DNA from: JAGOTP01 sp964359565
Lineage (GTDB): Bacteria; Patescibacteriota; Patescibacteriia; 2-12-FULL-60-25
Reading direction: 5' to 3'
DNA: 15,340 bases
Assembly: GCA_964359565.1 (NCBI GenBank)
Contig: CAYHTN010000032.1
Span: 1 to 15,340 of the forward strand
The position numbers and the translations under genes are program-made. Below, in pieces: positions 11,809 through 15,340 of the stretch. How positions within the stretch are numbered: the stretch's first letter is position 1; each line of letters starts with the position of its first letter. A model generated the notes under the pieces. The model searched no databases and was not told the origin of the DNA. It worked only from the letters and a program-made list of their open reading frames with translations.

Positions 11809-13548
11809 ATGTCTGATCGAAAAGGTTCGCGTTCTTTTTCTTCCGAGCTCACGGATGAAGTGCTCCGAGAGCGGCTCGGATCCTTTGCGCCCATCGTTCC
11901 TCTTGCCGAGGCGCGTCGCTATCTGCGTCTCATGAGAGAATCGGTCACATTGTCAAAACAGGCGAAGCTTCAGGCGTTGTTTGCGGCCGTGCATCACCCC
12001 ACGAAAGCGGTTCTCCACATTCTTGAAACGGCAAAGACGGATCCGATCATAGCGGTCGTCATGCTCTTTGCCTTCCGTCGCCTTCTGAATGCACGAACGG
12101 ATAGATTAGAACTTCGGCAATTTGTAGAAGAAAAACTCTATCATCCGATCAGATCGGTGCTCGAGGAAGAGGATCGGAAAGAAGATCAGATCGTTGAACT
12201 AACCGAAGAAGATATGGGTTTTGATGACGATGAGCCTACCGATCCTTGGATAGAGCTTCCTCCGCCATCGGCATTTATCATGAGTACGGTAAATCGAGAT
12301 AAGCATTTTCACGATCCGGCAAAGGGATATAGTCAAGATACGGTACTCCTCCCCGGAGACGAGACAACACAAAATTTTGAGGTACTGATGAATGAACTGG
12401 AGCGCGTTGAGAAGATCCCTAGGCTACGGGAAATCGTAAGAGAGGTTCTTGATCAGTGGCGTCCACCCATCGATATTCGGTCGGTAAAACCTGAGGTCTT
12501 ACGAAAAGGTCGGGTTGTGGGCGTCTTTGACGGCGTAGGTTCTACTGATGGAAGTCGCATCGCGTCTCGTCTCACTGCGTTTCTTTTGGCGTCTCGGGCG
12601 CAGACATGGATGAAAGACGCCCCTTCGGTGCGAAAGGGGAAAATGGTAGCGACGATGGAAGAAATTCATCGGATAATCGTCACCATTGGCCAGAGGGTGC
12701 AGGAGTTGGAAAAGAGGCGAGTTTCAGGAATCAGTCTCTCGTATCATAAGATGGCAACGACGGCTTGCACCGCCTATCTTTTTGAAGGTCCGGGAGGCGG
12801 GGAACGTGCTTTGATTGTGAATGTTGGTGACAGCGAAGGGTATCATTATCAAGCGAAGACGGGTAAGCTCACACGCCTGACACCTGAACACCATCAGTTT
12901 TTGGGTGGCGGTGAGCATCATGAGAAGCTATCTCCGGATGTATTTGAAGTGTCCCTTGCACCCGGGGACAGGCTCTACCTCATGAGTGATGGGATTAATA
13001 AATATCTCACTGTGAGGGATCTTGCGGTGAATGTGGTTTTGGCCCGTTGGCAAAAGCAATCGCTTCCTGCCCGTGTCATTTCTCCCGAAGCGGTGATGGA
13101 AGCATTCCAGGTTCATCATGCTCCGGTGAATATGGATGACAAAAGCATGGTTGAAGTGGCATGCCGTCCAGATGATCCTGCCTTGCGTATGCAGGAAGCA
13201 GCGCTTACATTTGCTGGCCAGAAACTGTTTCGTGAACGTCTTGCTTCTGCCAGTGCTACAACAATCAGCGCGAATATTGTTGAAAGATGGCGCTCAATTC
13301 CACAACAACGTCCGGTGACACATTGGAAATTGCTCGCTCTTCTCTACCCATTAAAAAGTGATCCTCAATCACAACTCAACCTGGTAGCACGATATGCAGA
13401 TCTTGGGCCAGACTCTCTTATGCGCGCATTCATGCTATTAGAATCCTTTATTTCGCCCTCCCATGAACCACTCTTTTCTGAGCAAGCACCGTTCGATGAG
13501 GTAGAAAACATCGTACAGACGGCACGAGGATATCTCGACACGGGATGA
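11809..13548 (+). CDS. PP2C-family protein phosphatase with long N- and C-terminal extensions
   Basis: A metal-dependent Ser/Thr phosphatase domain inside a 579-residue protein, roughly twice the size of a plain bacterial PP2C. Motifs are GYSQDTVLL (173-181, the early NQD-like acidic site), VFDGVGSTDGSRIAS (239-253, the FDG metal Asp241), ATTACTAY (316-323), NVGDSEGYHY (338-347; Glu replaces the usual Arg of GDSR), LTPEHHQF (357-364), GDRLYLMSDGI (386-396, metal Asp394), and MDDKSMVEV (442-450, final metal Asp). The N-terminal 115 residues are helical and unrecognised. A very acidic linker follows (118-147), and residues 455-579 are another helical part of unknown fold. There are no membrane segments. 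No Ser/Thr kinase is nearby to name a partner. The TGA stop shows standard stop usage. The catalytic core is clear; the biological role is not. Confidence 0.85.
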   Translation: MSDRKGSRSFSSELTDEVLRERLGSFAPIVPLAEARRYLRLMRESVTLSKQAKLQALFAAVHHPTKAVLHILETAKTDPIIAVVMLFAFRRLLNARTDRLELRQFVEEKLYHPIRSVLEEEDRKEDQIVELTEEDMGFDDDEPTDPWIELPPPSAFIMSTVNRDKHFHDPAKGYSQDTVLLPGDETTQNFEVLMNELERVEKIPRLREIVREVLDQWRPPIDIRSVKPEVLRKGRVVGVFDGVGSTDGSRIASRLTAFLLASRAQTWMKDAPSVRKGKMVATMEEIHRIIVTIGQRVQELEKRRVSGISLSYHKMATTACTAYLFEGPGGGERALIVNVGDSEGYHYQAKTGKLTRLTPEHHQFLGGGEHHEKLSPDVFEVSLAPGDRLYLMSDGINKYLTVRDLAVNVVLARWQKQSLPARVISPEAVMEAFQVHHAPVNMDDKSMVEVACRPDDPALRMQEAALTFAGQKLFRERLASASATTISANIVERWRSIPQQRPVTHWKLLALLYPLKSDPQSQLNLVARYADLGPDSLMRAFMLLESFISPSHEPLFSEQAPFDEVENIVQTARGYLDTG

Positions 13549-13610
13549 AAGGGATTCTCGCACGTCTTTTGCTGTGAGCGAGTGCGACGTATCGACGGGA
13601 GCATGACTTG

Positions 13611-13640
13611 TAAAAAACTCAGCCTTTTATTGGCTGAGTT
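13611..13640 (-). terminator. Intrinsic terminator of tRNA-Arg(GCG), possibly serving both strands
   Basis: Perfect 9-bp stem AACTCAGCC (13616-13624) / GGCTGAGTT (13632-13640) with a 7-base loop. On the minus strand it runs into six Ts (complement of 13612-13617) and lies 5 bases past the tRNA CCA end. On the plus strand only three Ts follow, which may weakly end the PP2C transcript. Confidence 0.8.
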
Positions 13641-13645
13641 TCCTA

Positions 13646-13722
13646 TGGTGCACTCGAGACGATTCGAACGTCTGACCTCTTCCTTCGCAGGGAAGCGCTC
13701 TATCCAGCTGAGCTACGAGTGC
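13646..13722 (-). tRNA. tRNA-Arg (anticodon GCG)
   Basis: A 77-nt class I tRNA. The acceptor stem GCACTCG pairs with CGAGTGC, with discriminator A and an encoded CCA. The D-arm is GCTC-AGCTGGATA-GAGC, and an A follows GG as expected for the A20 arginine identity base. The anticodon arm CTTCC-CTGCGAA-GGAAG gives anticodon GCG, reading CGC (and CGU by wobble). The variable loop is AGGTC and the T-arm AGACG-TTCGAAT-CGTCT. Most bacteria use anticodon ACG here. Confidence 0.93.
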
Positions 13723-13726
13723 ATGG

Positions 13727-13850
13727 AGCGACACTCTAATTTGGCGCATACCTTTGTCGCTTCTTCCGTTTTCTCCTTACCGTACCTTCCGGTACGCTTC
13801 GTCGAAATACTCAGTCGCTTCGCGGTCTGCATCCAAATTGGAGCGTCGCT
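13727..13850 (-). repeat. Long imperfect inverted repeat directly 5' of tRNA-Arg(GCG)
   Basis: Two 18-base arms (13727-13744 and 13833-13850) pair at 17 positions, counting one G.U, with a single mismatch. An inner GCA/TGC pairing may extend the stem. Inside lies a perfect small hairpin CGTACC-TTCC-GGTACG (about 13780-13800). The minus strand of the loop contains repeated GAAGCG. The outer end is 4 bases from the tRNA 5' end. It could be a structured tRNA leader, a small RNA, or a decayed mobile repeat. No ORF is supported here. Confidence 0.5.
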
Positions 13851-13891
13851 ATCGATATTTATTATTTTGTATTTATGGCCTTATTTAAGCC

Positions 13892-14401
13892 TTAAATCTT
13901 CAGGAGCCGTGCTAAGATATCAGAGAAATACTCGTTTTGCAAGTCGGTATTTTCGCGGAGGTAGTTTTGGAGAAAATTGCGTACTTCTACGGGACTTTGA
14001 TCCTCCAGAGGGATGCGGAGACGGGGGGCTACCAGGCCTTTTGTATCGATATAGAGCACTTTTACGTTCGGAGGTTGGTAAACGATGGCAAAGAGACCGA
14101 GGTCTTGAAAGAGATGGAGTTTGCCACCGTGGACGATGCCATTTTCACCGATTTGAATGAGGGTGGGTATTGGCTCTTCATTGCCCGCTAAAATCAAGAT
14201 AATGCCGATGAGAAGAACGAGGAATGCAAACAGAAAATTACCGGACCAAATAGCGTAAGCCACTAAAAAAACGGCAGCGATGGTCATCCAAAAATACCAA
14301 CGTGTGCCCCGATCATAACGCGGAAATGGAATGGTCTCCCATACAAAGGTGCGTTGCGCTGCAGACAGAGCCTCGACGATTTCGGGGGCGTAGGTTGGCA
14401 T
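13892..14401 (-). CDS. Two-TM membrane protein with a PH-like cytoplasmic domain
   Basis: 169 residues. Two hydrophobic helices with a very short turn (about 35-53 and 55-72) follow an N-terminal stretch of about 30 residues (WETIPFPRYDRG) that is probably cytoplasmic. After EEPIPT (75-80) comes a beta-rich part (80-130: IQIGENGIVHGGKLHLF, LGLFAIVYQPPNVKVLYIDTKG) and then PLEDQSPVEVRNFLQNYL (131-148), a helix. This layout resembles small bacterial proteins with a YdbT/PH-like domain that I associate with CPR genomes, but I cannot name a characterised relative, so the function is unknown. The start at 14401 is supported by an extended -10 box 13 bases upstream on the minus strand. It is divergent from recG. 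Confidence 0.8.
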   Translation of the reverse strand: MPTYAPEIVEALSAAQRTFVWETIPFPRYDRGTRWYFWMTIAAVFLVAYAIWSGNFLFAFLVLLIGIILILAGNEEPIPTLIQIGENGIVHGGKLHLFQDLGLFAIVYQPPNVKVLYIDTKGLVAPRLRIPLEDQSPVEVRNFLQNYLRENTDLQNEYFSDILARLLKI

Positions 14402-14414
14402 AAGAACTGGGACA

Positions 14415-14423
14415 AGTATACCA
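14415..14423 (-). promoter_or_regulatory. Extended -10 promoter of the two-TM protein gene
   Basis: On the minus strand, TGG-TATACT (complement of 14415-14423), an extended -10 (TGn plus hexamer). It is 13 bases before the ATG, so the leader is about 6 bases. No good -35 is seen, which an extended -10 can tolerate. Confidence 0.55.
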
Positions 14424-14435
14424 CGAAGAAGTCTC

Positions 14436-14464
14436 TCGACGGAACACTACTCATTTCCTACTAT
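14436..14464 (+). promoter_or_regulatory. Promoter of recG (leaderless start)
   Basis: TCGACG (14436-14441), a 17-base spacer, TACTAT (14459-14464), ending 6 bases before the ATG at 14471. The start point would fall on the start codon itself. It is back to back with the divergent promoter at 14415-14423. Confidence 0.45.
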
Positions 14465-14470
14465 GCCTTT

Positions 14471-15340
14471 ATGTTCTCGTGGATAGAACCATTGTCGGCT
14501 CTGAGAGTCGCGACTCCAGCGGTCCGACGTGCCTTTGCGGCGCTTGAGATTTTTACGATTCGTGATCTTCTCCTGACATTGCCTCGTCGTTACGAAGACT
14601 ATTCTCAGTGTCGAGCCATTCGCAATGTTCTTTCAGGAGAAGTGGTCACGATTCAAGGCCAGGTCATCTCTGCAGAACAAAAACGAACTTTTCGTAAACG
14701 CACGCAGATCATGCGCGTTAAAGTGAATGATGGATCCGGAACAATGTATTGTGATTTCTTCAATCAACCCTGGCTTACGAAAGAGCTAACGCCTGGTCGT
14801 GAAATCCGTCTTTCGGGTAAGGTCGAAATCGATAGCGTCTATGGCCCACATATGAAATCTCCCCTGTGGGAGCCAGCGGATAAACAATCAATTGCGACGG
14901 GGAAGATCGCTCCCGTCTATGCTCTGACCGAAGCATTGGCGCAAAAAACCTATCGACGCCTGATCCAGGAGGCAATGACCGTGGTTACGCCTGAAGAAGA
15001 GGCAGCGGTTCAGGAAATGATAACGCGCAACGATTTTTTATCGCTCCACGCCGCGCTTCATGCGGTTCATGAACCGACAACGCTTGAGGAAGCAGAGCAG
15101 GGGAGGCAGCGTCTCGCGTTTGAAGAGCTTTTTGTTCATCGTCTCGCTTATGAACAGATTAAGCGTCAGGAAGTGATCCATCCGAGCATTGCTATTCCTT
15201 TTGATGAAGCATTCGCAAGGCGCTTTGTGCAGCACCTTCCTTTCCCGCTGACTGATGCTCAGCGTCGCGCCGTTTGGGAGGCTATTAAACAGCTCGAAGA
15301 GCCACGACCGATGCGACGACTTTTACAAGGGGATGTGGGA
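14471..15340 (+). CDS. recG: ATP-dependent DNA helicase RecG (3' part cut by window)
   Basis: RecG remodels stalled replication forks and Holliday junctions. The frame is open from the ATG at 14471 to the window end, giving 290 residues of a protein usually around 700. Residues 1-45 form the helical start (IRDLLLTLPRRYEDYS). Residues 55-135 are the OB-fold wedge domain that splits the fork (VVTIQGQVI, VNDGSGTMYCDFFNQPWL). PVYALTEALAQKTYRRLI (148-165) and LPFPLTDAQRRAVWEAI (256-272) are strongly RecG-like. RPMRRLLQGDVG (279-290) is the start of Walker A, cut before SGKT. The ATG at 14463 meets a stop after seven codons, so 14471 is the start. No Shine-Dalgarno is seen; the -10 box 6 bases upstream suggests a leaderless mRNA. 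Confidence 0.95.
   Translation, partial: MFSWIEPLSALRVATPAVRRAFAALEIFTIRDLLLTLPRRYEDYSQCRAIRNVLSGEVVTIQGQVISAEQKRTFRKRTQIMRVKVNDGSGTMYCDFFNQPWLTKELTPGREIRLSGKVEIDSVYGPHMKSPLWEPADKQSIATGKIAPVYALTEALAQKTYRRLIQEAMTVVTPEEEAAVQEMITRNDFLSLHAALHAVHEPTTLEEAEQGRQRLAFEELFVHRLAYEQIKRQEVIHPSIAIPFDEAFARRFVQHLPFPLTDAQRRAVWEAIKQLEEPRPMRRLLQGDVG

Noticed and set aside
13727..13850. Intact insertion sequence beside tRNA-Arg
   Set aside because: The inverted arms are present, but there is no transposase frame and I see no target-site duplication. At most it is a remnant or non-autonomous element.
13582..14191. Plus-strand frames of 192 and 84 codons across 13582-14191
   Set aside because: The first crosses tRNA-Arg and its inverted repeat; the second lies inside the minus-strand membrane-protein gene in another frame. 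Neither has family motifs.
1..15340. CRISPR array, prophage or toxin-antitoxin system
   Set aside because: There are no regularly spaced direct repeats, no phage structural or integrase genes, and the lone XRE gene has no toxin partner next to it.

Overview
The window looks like a piece of a bacterial chromosome of about 48-50% GC, most plausibly from the Candidate Phyla Radiation (Patescibacteria). That placement is an inference. It rests on a compact LysW-carrier amino-acid operon, a deoxyribosyltransferase-like protein of a type common in those genomes, a small two-helix membrane protein with a PH-like tail, and very little Shine-Dalgarno sequence in front of genes. TGA is used as a stop (lysX, the PP2C gene), so the UGA-recoding CPR lineages are unlikely. 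Nothing in the window is a phage, insertion sequence or CRISPR array.

Layout. 1-1526: an incomplete deoxyribosyltransferase-like gene and a small unknown gene (both minus strand), then an O6-alkylguanine-DNA alkyltransferase (plus). 1562-1998: two tRNA-Ser genes back to back (UGA on minus, GCU on plus). 2252-7056: a tight operon lysW-lysX-lysY-lysZ-lysJ followed by a class II glutamine-amidotransferase-like gene. 7186-8114: a small XRE-type regulator and a Bcp peroxiredoxin, each with its own promoter and terminator. 8199-9675: a DEAD-box RNA helicase behind a structured leader. 9741-11716: an ABC exporter half-transporter of visibly higher GC. 11792-13548: a large PP2C-type phosphatase. 13646-13722: tRNA-Arg(GCG) on the minus strand with a long inverted repeat at its 5' side. 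13892-14401: a two-TM membrane protein (minus). 14471-15340: the first 290 residues of RecG (plus), cut by the window edge.

How the genes work together. LysW carries the growing amino acid on the gamma-carboxyl of its C-terminal glutamate. LysX attaches it, LysZ phosphorylates it, LysY reduces it and LysJ transaminates it. The usual release enzyme, LysK, is absent from the operon. Its place is taken by a class II Ntn amidotransferase that starts one base after lysJ. This protein keeps the catalytic Cys, the carboxylate-binding Arg and the oxyanion-hole Asn-Gly, but lacks the Asp that binds the free amino group of glutamine. That is what one would expect of an enzyme that cuts a gamma-glutamyl bond at a protein C-terminus. 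I propose it as a candidate replacement for LysK; this is the most interesting point in the window.

Other recurring patterns are -10 boxes lying only 6-13 bases before start codons (leaderless or nearly leaderless mRNAs), hairpins in the leaders of the helicase and ABC-transporter genes, and structured, GAAGCG-rich DNA directly 5' of two tRNA genes.
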